DNA from: an uncultured Bacilli bacterium
GTDB lineage: Bacteria; Bacillota_I; Bacilli_A; RF39; UBA660
Direction of reading: 5' to 3'
Length of the DNA: 64,000 bases
Assembly (NCBI GenBank): GCA_910584085.1
Contig: CAJTZY010000007.1
Coordinates: forward strand, 6,309-70,308
The notes under the pieces are model-generated. The model was given only the letters and a program-made list of their open reading frames with translations, did no database searches and was not told where the DNA came from. Position 1 is the stretch's first letter. Each line of letters starts with the position of its first letter. The translations under genes were made by a program, and so were the position numbers. Positions 16,091 to 25,626 of this stretch are shown here, in pieces.

Positions 16091-17293
16091 ATGGAACCTT
16101 TAGCAATTAAAATGAGACCTAAATCATTAAGTGATGTAGTTGGGCAAACTCATTTAATAGGTGAAAATAAAGTACTTAGTAATTTAGTTAAAAATAAAAA
16201 ATTGTTTTCTATGATTTTGTATGGCAAACCTGGTATTGGAAAAACAACAATAGCAGTATCTATCGCTCTTGAACTTGGTTTAAAATATAGAATGCTTAAT
16301 GCAACTATAAATAACAAGCATGATTTTGATACTGTAATAGAGGAAGCAAAAATGTATGGTGAACTCGTAGTTATCATGGATGAAATACATAGATTAAATA
16401 AAGATAAGCAAGACTTACTTTTACCATATCTTGAAAGTGGCCTTATTATTTTAATTGGTATGACAACCTCTAATCCATATCACTCAATTAATCCAGCTAT
16501 ACGTTCTAGATGTCAAATTTTTGAACTTAAAGAACTAGATAATGAGGATATAGGGACTGCTATTAAAAAAGCAATTGATACTGAACTTAAAGATATTAAA
16601 ATTGATGAGGAATCTATTAATTATATATCGAATATTTCAGGTGGAGATTTAAGATATGCATATAATATTCTTGAAATGGCTTACTACTCTACTGATAAGA
16701 ATGTAACTTTAGACTCACTAAAAAATATAAGTAATAAGCCTAATTTTTTTCATGATAAAAATGGTGATGGATATTATGATGTTATTAGTGCTTTTCAAAA
16801 AAGTATTAGAGGATCTGATGTTGATGCCGCATTACACTATCTTGCAAGACTAATTGAGGCTGAGGATTTAGATATAATTTTTAGAAGAATGAGTGTTATT
16901 GCATATGAAGATATTGGACTTGCAAATCCTAGTATGGGACCAAAAGTTGATGCCTGTATTAATGCCTGTGAAAGACTCGGATTACCCGAAGCTAGAATCC
17001 CACTTTCAGTAACTGTTATAGAGCTTGCCTTATCACCTAAGTCTAATAGTGCTTATTTAGCACTCGATGAAGCAATGAATGATATAAGAAAAGGAAACAC
17101 AGGTAATGTTCCGAATAACATTAAAACAACAGCTCCTGATTATAAATATGCCCATGATTATCCAAATCATGTTGTTAAGCAACAATACCTGCCAGATAAT
17201 TTAAAAGGTAAAAGATATTATAAACCTCAAAACAATAAAAATGAGTTAAAATTAAAGGAAATTAATGATAGATTAAAAAAAATTATTGATTAA
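16091..17293 (+). CDS. rarA: Replication-associated recombination protein A (AAA+ ATPase)
   Basis: A 400-residue protein (MgsA/RarA family). Starts MEPLAIKMRPKSLSDVVGQ; Walker A YGKPGIGKTT, Walker B VIMDEIHRLN, sensor 1 GMTTSNP, sensor 2 GGDLRYAYN. The C-terminal part has EDIGLANP and PNHVVKQQYLP, family hallmarks. It is a tetrameric clamp-loader-like ATPase acting at stalled replication forks. Length matches the family. GGTGATGTT precedes the ATG. Divergent from xerD with a 64-base shared regulatory region. Confidence 0.93.
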   Translation: MEPLAIKMRPKSLSDVVGQTHLIGENKVLSNLVKNKKLFSMILYGKPGIGKTTIAVSIALELGLKYRMLNATINNKHDFDTVIEEAKMYGELVVIMDEIHRLNKDKQDLLLPYLESGLIILIGMTTSNPYHSINPAIRSRCQIFELKELDNEDIGTAIKKAIDTELKDIKIDEESINYISNISGGDLRYAYNILEMAYYSTDKNVTLDSLKNISNKPNFFHDKNGDGYYDVISAFQKSIRGSDVDAALHYLARLIEAEDLDIIFRRMSVIAYEDIGLANPSMGPKVDACINACERLGLPEARIPLSVTVIELALSPKSNSAYLALDEAMNDIRKGNTGNVPNNIKTTAPDYKYAHDYPNHVVKQQYLPDNLKGKRYYKPQNNKNELKLKEINDRLKKIID

Positions 17294-17348
17294 GTTGACT
17301 TATAATTAATTTTGTGGTAGCATATTTAACCAAGTTAAGGGGGTACAT

Positions 17349-18026
17349 ATGCATAAGAAATATAAACTTTTAAAAGCAGGATTATTTGGTATAATAGTAA
17401 GTACTAGCTTTTCTGCCTGCTCACCTACTATGGAATGTAATATTGAAAGCGAACACGTTCATATTTATATAAACAATAATGGGCTTACAAAACCTGTTGA
17501 TAGTGAAAAGGAAAAAGTTTACAACTTTAGTCTGGGAGATTTTTATTGGACAGAAAATACTATTCCATTAGATAGTACAATATCAACTATGATTCAACTA
17601 GATTTATATGATATAAGAGAAAATAAGGAATATTTTTATGACATGATAAATATATATAGTAATAAAAGACAATCATATACAGACTGTTGCGTGTATGGTG
17701 AACATTATGTTTCTGTAAATAATGATCCTAAGAAAAGCAACGATTACAAATGGAAAAAGAATAATGAATTAATAACAGATTATTATATTGAAACTAAATG
17801 GATAGATATAGGGTTAGATGAATATACTACTGATAAGGTTAGAGATGTTACATATACATATTTACTTTATAAAATAGATGAAGAGGGCAACTTTACACAA
17901 AAATATTTTTCTTCACTTGAGGATATAGAAGAAGGATATAATTATTTTAATCCATCTACTTTAGTAAAAGAAACTATAGGTGAAGAATACTACTTATCTG
18001 TTAAAACTAAAAAAAAGTTAGACTAA
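17349..18026 (+). CDS. Putative lipoprotein, unknown function
   Basis: A 225-residue protein. A signal sequence with lipobox TSFSAC (Cys24) predicts a membrane-anchored exported lipoprotein. The mature part is mixed with many aromatic residues (FSLGDFYWTEN, DCCVYGEHYVSV) and two neighbouring Cys, and has no family I recognise. AAGGGGG precedes the ATG. A TTGACT-17-TAGCAT promoter-like pair starts at 17294. Single-gene unit ending in a shared terminator. Confidence 0.75.
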   Translation: MHKKYKLLKAGLFGIIVSTSFSACSPTMECNIESEHVHIYINNNGLTKPVDSEKEKVYNFSLGDFYWTENTIPLDSTISTMIQLDLYDIRENKEYFYDMINIYSNKRQSYTDCCVYGEHYVSVNNDPKKSNDYKWKKNNELITDYYIETKWIDIGLDEYTTDKVRDVTYTYLLYKIDEEGNFTQKYFSSLEDIEEGYNYFNPSTLVKETIGEEYYLSVKTKKKLD

Positions 18027-18038
18027 CTAACTTTTTTT
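18011..18038. terminator. Bidirectional terminator
   Basis: AAAAAAGTTAG / CTAACTTTTTTT between convergent genes, overlapping both stops. Confidence 0.85.
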
Positions 18039-19057
18039 GTACTTATTTCGTCAAAATTTAAATATAAATTATATTGATCTTCACTTAATAGATTAAAATT
18101 ATGGCCATTTATATTTATAGAATTTATCCAATTATTTTTATCGAGAAGAAACATCATATCTTGTATATTACTACTATTTAAATTGGAAGTATCAAATAAT
18201 AAAACTTTTCTTTTTAAAGATTTTAGTAAAAATAAATATATTCTATTTAGTAGTTCTTGAATAACATATTCACGTTCTTTACTATATTCATTATATTCAT
18301 TAAATAAACATTCATTGTCAAATAAATCATCTAAATCTACAATAAGTTCTTTAGAATGGTAATCATTTGAATATTTTTCTATTTCTTTTATAAGTTTAAA
18401 TGGATTTGCCGTAAAATACAATTCTTCCATTTTGTCTTTTCCAACTATAACTTCTAAAGTTCTTACTACTAAAACTTCTAATTTATACATATCACAAGCT
18501 TTATCTTTAAAATATCTTTTAGCTAAAAATTGAGTATAACCTTCATTAATTCCTCTACCAAATCTTATTTTACCACTTTTTACTTCAAATCCAGATATTA
18601 ATACAGAATTCCTAATTGTAGAGGAAGCTAAATGTAATAATTCATGAAATGAGGAACTAAAATTTTCAATATAATATGAAATCTTATTTTGTTTAAGACT
18701 GAAAAGACCAGATACACTTTCGCCTTCTTCTAATGTATTATTGGAAATAAATTTTGAATTTTGAAATGGAACATTGATGTCAAAATTAGTAACTGAAAAG
18801 TTTTGCATAAATAAATTAGTGGAAAATTTTTTACAATTTTGACTTAAAGTAATTAAAAAGCATTTTACTATTTTTTTAAACTGTAAAATATCGAATGAAG
18901 ACTCAGAATTTATTCTTGTTTTTGAAAAACTTATAATAGCACTCTCAAAGTTATTATTTTTTATTAAAATTATCTTATTATTATTAATTAATGTTTTAAT
19001 ATTCAATTTTAAATTTTTAATCTTTTTTATTACTTCATTAAAATTAGTTTTTTCCAT
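18023..19057 (-). CDS. Putative cytosolic zinc metallopeptidase-like protein (HExxH)
   Basis: A 344-residue protein without a signal peptide. HELLH (in SSSFHELLHLASS, about residue 138) followed about 30 residues later by GRGINEGYTQFLAKRYF gives the HExxH...E arrangement of gluzincin metallopeptidases. The N-terminal 100 residues and C-terminal 120 residues are unrecognised. The absence of an export signal suggests an intracellular substrate, or a spore or phage-like function. AGGAGGTAAT precedes the ATG. It sits 9 bases after holA, so it is probably co-transcribed. Function unknown. Confidence 0.7.
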   Translation of the reverse strand: MEKTNFNEVIKKIKNLKLNIKTLINNNKIILIKNNNFESAIISFSKTRINSESSFDILQFKKIVKCFLITLSQNCKKFSTNLFMQNFSVTNFDINVPFQNSKFISNNTLEEGESVSGLFSLKQNKISYYIENFSSSFHELLHLASSTIRNSVLISGFEVKSGKIRFGRGINEGYTQFLAKRYFKDKACDMYKLEVLVVRTLEVIVGKDKMEELYFTANPFKLIKEIEKYSNDYHSKELIVDLDDLFDNECLFNEYNEYSKEREYVIQELLNRIYLFLLKSLKRKVLLFDTSNLNSSNIQDMMFLLDKNNWINSININGHNFNLLSEDQYNLYLNFDEISTKKVS

Positions 19058-19066
19058 AATTACCTC

Positions 19067-20005
19067 CTATAAACTTAATATAAATAATTCGAGTGCAAGC
19101 TCTCTATCCTTTTCACCAGTTTTAATACCAATATCAAGATCTGCTAAATCTTTTAAATATTTAAGTAATATTTTAGGATTATATTTATATCCTGAAAGTA
19201 TTGCTAAATGTATTGGATATTTATGTACTTTTAATATTTCAGAAATACTATCTTCAGTATATCCTTTTTTTGCAAGTACACTTGCTTGATACATAAGACG
19301 AAATTTACTTGCCAAAAGTGCGACTATTTTTATAGGTTCTTCATTTAATTTTAATAACTCTTTATAAGTTGTAATAGCACTTTTTTTATTTTTATTAATT
19401 ATATCATCTACAAATTTAAATATATCAATATTAATATTTTCTATTGTTAAATCTTCTATATCTTTAGAAGTAATAGTTTTATCATCTATTTTATATATCT
19501 TTAACTTTTCTATTTCTTGATATATTATTTCTAGATCATTCCCTACTCTATTTATTAATTCATTTATAGAACTATCACTTATTTTATAGTCATCAAACAT
19601 AGTTCTGACATTATTTGATATATTTTTAAGTGCATTAAATTCTTTAATAGTGCCTTTTTCTTTTATAAGTTTAACTATTTTTTTTACACTATCTATTTTC
19701 TCAACTTTGTCTATAAATATTATAATTACATCTTTATTAGTATTTTTTAAGTATTCTTCTAGTAATTCTATATCATCAATTTTTTTATTTTGAACCCTAT
19801 TAAAAATAGTGGCATTATCTACTATTATGAGTTTATTAGAAGAAAATAGTGATACAGTATTTACATCTTCTAATATTTCTTTTATGGTATTAAATTCTAA
19901 ATCGTACTTAGAAGTATTGAGTTCGTCTATACCTGTTTTATTTATTATACTTTTAATTTCATTATCTATTAAAAATTTTTCTGTTCCATATAATAAATAA
20001 TTCAT
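19067..20005 (-). CDS. holA: DNA polymerase III subunit delta
   Basis: A 312-residue protein with the HolA layout: NYLLYGTEKFLIDNEIKSII at the N-terminus, NKLIIVDNATIF, the middle lid region, and a C-terminal clamp-loader collar (EEPIKIVALLASKFRLMYQ, then LSGYKYNPKILLKYLKDLADLDIGIKTG). It opens the sliding clamp during loading. I chose the ATG at 20005 with GGAAGTGAT upstream; a GTG start three codons earlier would overlap the ribosome site. It begins 13 bases after smc ends. Confidence 0.9.
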   Translation of the reverse strand: MNYLLYGTEKFLIDNEIKSIINKTGIDELNTSKYDLEFNTIKEILEDVNTVSLFSSNKLIIVDNATIFNRVQNKKIDDIELLEEYLKNTNKDVIIIFIDKVEKIDSVKKIVKLIKEKGTIKEFNALKNISNNVRTMFDDYKISDSSINELINRVGNDLEIIYQEIEKLKIYKIDDKTITSKDIEDLTIENINIDIFKFVDDIINKNKKSAITTYKELLKLNEEPIKIVALLASKFRLMYQASVLAKKGYTEDSISEILKVHKYPIHLAILSGYKYNPKILLKYLKDLADLDIGIKTGEKDRELALELFILSL

Positions 20006-20018
20006 AAGTATCACTTCC

Positions 20019-22961
20019 TTATTTTAATTCTTCAAGTTTAACACTAACAAGTTTACTAACACCAGATTCTTGCATAGTAATTCCATAAAGAACATCTGCA
20101 TATTCCATTGTTTTTTTCTTATGTGTTATAACTATAAATTGTGTTTTATCTTTTAACTTTGTTATATATTCACCAAACGCTTCAACATTAACCTCATCAA
20201 GGGCTGCTTCTACTTCGTCCAAAATACAAAATGGAACTGGACGCGATTTAAGTATTGCAAAAAGTAAACTAATTGCTGTAAATGTTTTTTCTCCACCAGA
20301 AAGTAAATTAATACTTTTTAATGTTTTTCCAGGTGGACATGCACTAATTTCAATCCCCGTTTCAAGGATATTGCTATCATCTGTAAGTTTTAACTCAGCG
20401 TTTCCTCCCTTGAATAATTCTTTAAAGGTAATACTGAAATTTTCCTGAATTATTTTAAATGTTTTTAAAAACTCTTGTTTCATTATATTATCCATTTCTT
20501 CTATTATTTCAAGCAAGGTTGTCTCTGCTTTAGATAAGTCTTCTTGTTCATGTATTAAAAATTCATATCTCGAACTAACTCTTTCATATTCTTCTGGTGC
20601 AGCAATATTAACTGGACCCAATTCTTTAATTTTTCTTTTAAGTAAGTTCACTTTTCCTCTAGCAATATTATCTTCAATATCTAATTTATATAGACCTACT
20701 GCTTTTTCATAGGTCATAGAATATGTTTCATTTAGTATATTAAGTAAATTATCTAATTTAACATCTGCTCTATTTACTTCAATTTCAAGTTCATGTAATA
20801 AATTATTTTTTTCATTAAATAGTGAGTTGTCTTTTTTAATAGCATATTCAAATTCTTCAAGTTCACTAGATAATTTTATTTTAGATTTATTTAATATTTC
20901 AATCTCAGATTCAATTTTAGACTTTTTGTCCATTGTGTTATAAAGTTCTTTTAAAATTGATTCCTCCTCTTTATCGATTGTATTGTTTAAAGCATTATTG
21001 TTATTATTTATTTCCATAGATATTTCTTCTATTTTTTTATTTATAACAACTATCCTATTTTTAGCAGAACTAATATACTCTTCTATAGTTATTTTTTGTT
21101 TATTTAATAAATATAGTTTGTCTTCCACCGATTTTAAATCATAATCTAATTTATTTATATCATTTTCAATATCTTTTTGTTCTTGTTCCAATTTATTTTT
21201 GCATTTTAAGTTATTTTCAAGTTCATATTTATCTGTAATAACATTTCTAATTTTGATATTTCCACCAGTAAGTGAACCACCTACATGTAAAATTTCTCCA
21301 TCAAGTGTAACAATTCTATATTTGTAATTAATAATTTTACTAATTCTATTAGCATTATCAATATTATCTACAACTATTACATTCCCCAATTGATTTTTTA
21401 TTATTCCAGCATATTTTAAATCATATTTAACAATATTACTTGCAATATTTATAAAACCAAATTCTTTTTTTATTATATTAAGAGTATATTCATCTATATT
21501 TTTTTCCTTTATAACATTTAATGGAAAGAACGTAACTCTACCCATATTATTGCTTTTTAAATAATTTATAGCTTCTTTAGCACTTATTTCATTATCTACT
21601 ACTATATTTGATGAACTCGCACCAAGAGCTACTGAAATAGCGGTAGAATAGGCCTCCTCTACTTCAATCAAAGAACCAATAGCATTATGTATTCCCCTAA
21701 GTTTAGGGTTTTCAAGTACATTTTTAACAGCAACTGGTAAACTAGAATTATTGTCTATACCTTCTCTTAAAGAATCAATTTTAGTGCCTATTATACTTAA
21801 GTTTCTAATGACACTATTTAATTTAGTTAATAAACCATCTTTACTTTGCTTAATATTATGAATATTATCTTCATATTTTTTGATTTCTATATTTATATTT
21901 TCAAGTTCATTATTTTTAATAGTTATATCATTATTCTGTAAGTTAATACTATTTTTTAAGTTAAGTTCCTCTTCTTTTAAATTTATTTGATTTTGATATA
22001 TTTTAGCATCTTCAACTTCATATTTCTTTCTTTCTAATATAATTTGTTTTTTAGCATTAATTTTTTCAACCATAGTAGTTAAATTTAATAATTCTTTTTG
22101 ACTATTTTTTAATTCTTCATCTATATTATTAATTTTAACTTTATAAGAAATTGTTCTAGCTTCATTAGAACTATTATTTGTGTTTAAACTAATTATTTCT
22201 TTATTAAGTTCTTCTATTTTATTTTTATTTTCTTGATATTTATAATTTATATTAGTTATATCATTAGTTATTAAAGATATTTCAAGTTCTTTTAAATCTT
22301 CATTTAAATTAATATACTCTAAGGCTTTAATTTTTTGATCTCTTAAGGGCTCCACTTGTGTTTCAAGTTCTCTTATAATATCATTTACTCTATTCATGTT
22401 GTCATGTGTTCTTTCAAGTTTTCTTAGAGCCTCTTCCTTCCTTTTTTTATACTTTAGCACCCCTGCTGCTTCTTCAAAAATTACTCTTCTATTTTCTGGT
22501 TTACTAGATAATATATCATCAATTTTTCCTTGGGATATTATATTAAAACTTTCTTTTGCAATACCACTATCTATAAGTAAATCACTTATATCTTTTAATC
22601 TACACTTTTCACCATTTAAAAAGAATTCATTAGTTCCATCTTTATATAATCTTCTTTTTATTGATACTTCATCAAATGAAATATTTAAATAATTATCAGA
22701 ATTATTAAATATTAGTGTAACTGATGCATTATTCATGGGATGTCTACTTTTACTACCAGCAAATATTACATCAGTCATATTTGAATCTCCCCTAAGAGAT
22801 TTAACTGATTGTTCTCCTAGCACCCATCTTACTGCATCAACAACATTACTTTTTCCACTACCATTTGGACCAACTATTCCTGCTATATTATTATCTAAAT
22901 CTATTATAGTATTATCTGCAAATGATTTAAATCCGGAAGCTATTATCTTTTTTAAGTACAT
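20019..22961 (-). CDS. smc: Chromosome segregation ATPase SMC, short coiled-coil arms
   Basis: A 980-residue protein. Walker A GPNGSGKSN (residues 31-39), coiled coil about 170-405, hinge about 409-565, second coil about 570-780, signature LSGGEKT (887-893) and Walker B FCILDEVEAALDE (911-923). It organises and segregates chromosomes with ScpA and ScpB. Bacillus SMC has about 1186 residues; both ATPase ends and the hinge look complete here, so the missing 200 residues come from the arms. It is upstream of holA on the same strand, not next to ftsY/rnc as in many Firmicutes. GGTGATAAG precedes the ATG. Confidence 0.95.
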   Translation of the reverse strand: MYLKKIIASGFKSFADNTIIDLDNNIAGIVGPNGSGKSNVVDAVRWVLGEQSVKSLRGDSNMTDVIFAGSKSRHPMNNASVTLIFNNSDNYLNISFDEVSIKRRLYKDGTNEFFLNGEKCRLKDISDLLIDSGIAKESFNIISQGKIDDILSSKPENRRVIFEEAAGVLKYKKRKEEALRKLERTHDNMNRVNDIIRELETQVEPLRDQKIKALEYINLNEDLKELEISLITNDITNINYKYQENKNKIEELNKEIISLNTNNSSNEARTISYKVKINNIDEELKNSQKELLNLTTMVEKINAKKQIILERKKYEVEDAKIYQNQINLKEEELNLKNSINLQNNDITIKNNELENINIEIKKYEDNIHNIKQSKDGLLTKLNSVIRNLSIIGTKIDSLREGIDNNSSLPVAVKNVLENPKLRGIHNAIGSLIEVEEAYSTAISVALGASSSNIVVDNEISAKEAINYLKSNNMGRVTFFPLNVIKEKNIDEYTLNIIKKEFGFINIASNIVKYDLKYAGIIKNQLGNVIVVDNIDNANRISKIINYKYRIVTLDGEILHVGGSLTGGNIKIRNVITDKYELENNLKCKNKLEQEQKDIENDINKLDYDLKSVEDKLYLLNKQKITIEEYISSAKNRIVVINKKIEEISMEINNNNNALNNTIDKEEESILKELYNTMDKKSKIESEIEILNKSKIKLSSELEEFEYAIKKDNSLFNEKNNLLHELEIEVNRADVKLDNLLNILNETYSMTYEKAVGLYKLDIEDNIARGKVNLLKRKIKELGPVNIAAPEEYERVSSRYEFLIHEQEDLSKAETTLLEIIEEMDNIMKQEFLKTFKIIQENFSITFKELFKGGNAELKLTDDSNILETGIEISACPPGKTLKSINLLSGGEKTFTAISLLFAILKSRPVPFCILDEVEAALDEVNVEAFGEYITKLKDKTQFIVITHKKKTMEYADVLYGITMQESGVSKLVSVKLEELK

Positions 22962-23011
22962 CTTATCACCTTACTATTTCATTATATCAGTAAAAACTAT
23001 TAGAATGCAAG

Positions 23012-23031
23012 AAAAAAGGAGCAAAAGCTCT
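23012..23031 (-). terminator. Short terminator between the 143-residue gene and smc
   Basis: GAGC / GCTC stem followed on the minus strand by a T tract; short, so weaker than the others. Confidence 0.5.
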
Positions 23032-23461
23032 ATAATTTCTTTATTTTTTTTCTTTCTAAATCGCTTTTAACTATACTATTATTTTTATTTTGTAAATAAT
23101 CTGTTATTTCATTTTCATTAAATATATGGAGTGCTTCCGCCTCAGTACAGGCATAAGAAAAATCATCGAGTATATTATATAAAGAAAGTACACAAGTTAT
23201 AACATCACGTCTAAGTTCACTATTATATTCGTCGTGATATATTAAGATTTTACCACTATTATATGCAGCCTTTACTTTACTAATTGGTTCTATAAACCTT
23301 CCAATAAAGGCTTCTTTCTCAAGTTCTTTATTTATTAAAATTACGTCACTATATTTAACATTCCTTTTATCAAAATTTTGAACCTGTACATATAAATTAT
23401 TACTTATATTGTATATTTCAGGTAATCCTATTTTTTTTGGAGTATTTATATCAATTGACAT
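23030..23461 (-). CDS. Hypothetical protein coupled to the glycosyltransferase
   Basis: A 143-residue protein, not recognised. It begins MSIDINTPKKIGLPEIY and has a basic C-terminus (SDLERKKIKKL), with no signal or membrane helix. The ATG lies inside the last codons of the upstream glycosyltransferase gene, whose 3' end provides the GGAGG ribosome site, so the two proteins are translationally coupled and may act together. A longer frame start 36 bases upstream lacks a ribosome site. Confidence 0.7.
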   Translation of the reverse strand: MSIDINTPKKIGLPEIYNISNNLYVQVQNFDKRNVKYSDVILINKELEKEAFIGRFIEPISKVKAAYNSGKILIYHDEYNSELRRDVITCVLSLYNILDDFSYACTEAEALHIFNENEITDYLQNKNNSIVKSDLERKKIKKL

Positions 23462-24467
23462 GCTCTTCTTCCTCCAAAACCTCTTTATATATACCAATAA
23501 GTTTCTTTCCTATTTTTTTTATATCTCTGTCAAGGGCAACTTTATATCCTTCTCTTGTCAGATTAGGGAGTTTTCCTTCCAATATATTTTTAATTTTTTC
23601 TTCAAATTCATCTAAATTTTTTGCCTTATATACATTTTTTCCATCAATAAGCCATTCAGAAAATACAGGTATATCTCTTATTAAAGAAGGAATACGGGCA
23701 GCGCATGCCTCTATTATTGGAATTCCTTCTGTTTCCTCTAACGTTGGAAACAAGTATAAATCCGCACCACTATACGCACCCCTTAATATTTGTGGTTCAA
23801 CATAACCAGCAAATATTAAATTATCTAGTTCAGTATTTACTGCTTCTCTAATTTTAGCAGGACTAGCCGCAAGTGGAGAATAACCAAACCAAATAAATTT
23901 ATACTGTGGTAATCTTTTTGCGAGTTCTACAAAGTCAAGGATACCTTTTCTTTCAATATATAATCCAACACCTATAATAACCTTATCATCCTTTTTATAT
24001 TTATAGGTCTCTCTAAATTCTTTACCTAATTTTTCATCTTTTTCAAAAAAAGACACATCTATACCATTACTTATATCAGTAATAGGATTTTCTATTCCAT
24101 AACCTTCTAAAAGATGTTTTGAATAAGGGGTTGGAGTAAGAATTCTATCACCTAGAGTATAACACTTAATTAACCATTCTTTAAATACTGGTGCAATTTG
24201 ATTTGATAGAATAAATGAATTTCTAAAATCCTCTTCTGTTGAATGCGCATGATATATAACCTTCTTACCCTCTTTTTTTGCTTTCTTAGCCAAAAGATAA
24301 GATTTTGGTCCATAATAATTTATATGTACTATATCATAATCATCCTTTGGATCTGTTGTATACTCTATGTTATTTTCTTTAAGAGCTTGCATTTGATGTT
24401 TTATAGCTTTTCCTAAACCTGACTTGCTTAGCATTTTCTCATTTTCTGTATATAATAAGACTTTCAT
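23451..24467 (-). CDS. Glycosyltransferase family 4, glycolipid synthase (LafB/CpoA-like)
   Basis: A 338-residue GT-B fold enzyme. N-terminal MKVLLYTENEKMLSKSG, then LGKAIKHQMQAL, with YHAHSTEEDFRNSF and TPYSKHLLEGYGI, strongly resembles streptococcal LafB/CpoA, which adds the second sugar to make diglycosyl-diacylglycerol, the lipoteichoic acid anchor. The donor-site motif LEETEGIPIIEACAARIP (E-x7-E) is present. The partner monoglucosyl synthase (lafA) is not in the window. GGTGATACA precedes the ATG. The exact sugar specificity is inferred. Confidence 0.82.
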   Translation of the reverse strand: MKVLLYTENEKMLSKSGLGKAIKHQMQALKENNIEYTTDPKDDYDIVHINYYGPKSYLLAKKAKKEGKKVIYHAHSTEEDFRNSFILSNQIAPVFKEWLIKCYTLGDRILTPTPYSKHLLEGYGIENPITDISNGIDVSFFEKDEKLGKEFRETYKYKKDDKVIIGVGLYIERKGILDFVELAKRLPQYKFIWFGYSPLAASPAKIREAVNTELDNLIFAGYVEPQILRGAYSGADLYLFPTLEETEGIPIIEACAARIPSLIRDIPVFSEWLIDGKNVYKAKNLDEFEEKIKNILEGKLPNLTREGYKVALDRDIKKIGKKLIGIYKEVLEEEEHVN

Positions 24468-24500
24468 TGTATCACCATTTTAAGTATATCACAAAAAAGA

Positions 24501-24731
24501 TTAATAAACAACTCTAACTAAAATAACATCTTCACCAATTTTTTCAATTTGTTCCCATTTTATAACCATCTCTTTATTACCTGTAAAATAGGAAATTATA
24601 AATTTATGTTTTTCTACAATAAGTCCAGTAGTAACACCTTTTTCATTAACACTTAAATCTATTATATTGCCAATATTTTTTCCATCTATTAAATTTATAA
24701 CAGATTTGTTTTGTAAATCTGAAAGTCTCAT
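24501..24731 (-). CDS. YlmC/YmxH family sporulation-associated PRC-barrel protein
   Basis: A 76-residue PRC-barrel protein: MRLSDLQNKSVINLIDGKNI, then GNIIDLSVNEKG and the end IGEDVILVRV. This matches YlmC/YmxH proteins, found in spore formers and often next to sigG or in the ylm cluster; their function is unknown. GGTGATAGT precedes the ATG. It lies 24 bases beyond the sigG terminator hairpin on the same strand. Confidence 0.88.
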   Translation of the reverse strand: MRLSDLQNKSVINLIDGKNIGNIIDLSVNEKGVTTGLIVEKHKFIISYFTGNKEMVIKWEQIEKIGEDVILVRVVY

Positions 24732-24753
24732 ACTATCACCAATATATTATATG

Positions 24754-24776
24754 AAAAAAGTAGACTTTTGCCTACT
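24754..24776 (-). terminator. Terminator of sigG
   Basis: AGTAG / CTACT stem with an 8-base loop, then TTTTTT on the minus strand; overlaps the sigG stop. Confidence 0.65.
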
Positions 24777-25551
24777 AACTTATTTTATTTTTTATATTAT
24801 TTAATGCACTCTTTTCAAGTCTTGAAATTTGTGCCTGTGATATACCTATTTCATCTGCAAGTTCCATTTGTGTTTTGCCTATTATATATCTTTCAACTAT
24901 AATATATCTTTCTTTATCTTTTAATGAACTTATTGCTTCATTTAAGGCTACTTTTTCTTCTACATCTTTCATTTTACTATTTTTATCTTCAATCTGATCT
25001 GCTAAATAGATAGTATCCCCACCATCACTATAAATTGGTTCAAATATGCTGATAGTATCTTTCATACTATCTAATGCATTACTTACCTCATATTCAGTTA
25101 TTCCAAGTCTTTTAGCTATTTCTTTTGTACTTGGCTCTCTATTTAATTCATGTATTAATTCTTCTTTAGCAATCAGCGATTTGTATGCAATGTCTTTAAT
25201 GCTACGAGCTATTCTAATACTGTTATTATCTCTTAAGTACCTTTTTACTTCGCCAAGTATCATAGGTACTGCATATGTAGAAAATTTTACATCAAATTTT
25301 AAATCAAAATTATCTATGGCCTTTATAAGACCAATGCATCCAACTTGAAATAAATCATCCATATTGTCACATCTGTTATTATATTTTTTTAGTATACTAA
25401 GAACAAGTTTTAGATTACCATTTACAAGTTCCTCTTTAGCAAACATATCCCCTTCCTTATATTTTTTAAATAATTCAGTCATACTATCATTACTTAAAAC
25501 TTTTAAATTCGCAGTATTCACGCCACAGATTTCAACCTTATGACGTGCCAT
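24775..25551 (-). CDS. sigG: Forespore sigma factor SigG
   Basis: A 258-residue sigma-70 factor with the SigG-specific N-terminus (HKVEICGVNTANLKVLS), region 2 (NGNLKLVLSILKKY, DDLFQVGCIGLIKAIDNFD, KFSTYAVPMILGEVKRYLRD), region 3 (EPSTKEIAKRLGI) and region 4 (ERYIIGKTQMELADEIGISQAQISRLEKSAL). It directs late forespore transcription, including spore coat/DNA protection genes and usually spoIVB. The N-terminal motif distinguishes it from SigF. AAAGGAG precedes the ATG. The usual upstream neighbours spoIIGA and sigE are absent; an unknown gene takes that place. Confidence 0.95.
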   Translation of the reverse strand: MARHKVEICGVNTANLKVLSNDSMTELFKKYKEGDMFAKEELVNGNLKLVLSILKKYNNRCDNMDDLFQVGCIGLIKAIDNFDLKFDVKFSTYAVPMILGEVKRYLRDNNSIRIARSIKDIAYKSLIAKEELIHELNREPSTKEIAKRLGITEYEVSNALDSMKDTISIFEPIYSDGGDTIYLADQIEDKNSKMKDVEEKVALNEAISSLKDKERYIIVERYIIGKTQMELADEIGISQAQISRLEKSALNNIKNKIS

Positions 25552-25600
25552 AAAATTCTCCTTTCTACCTTGTTATGAGTAATGAATTTAAAAAATATAC

Positions 25601-25625
25601 AAAAAAGAACGTATTTTAACGTTCG
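25601..25625 (-). terminator. Terminator of the unknown gene upstream of sigG
   Basis: GAACGT / ACGTTC stem followed by TTTTTT on the minus strand. It isolates sigG from the upstream gene. Confidence 0.75.
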
Positions 25626-25626
25626 A

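Noticed and set aside
22396..23070. Plus-strand frames inside smc
   Set aside because: They are antisense shadows of a strongly conserved gene, with low-complexity Ser/Leu/Phe content.
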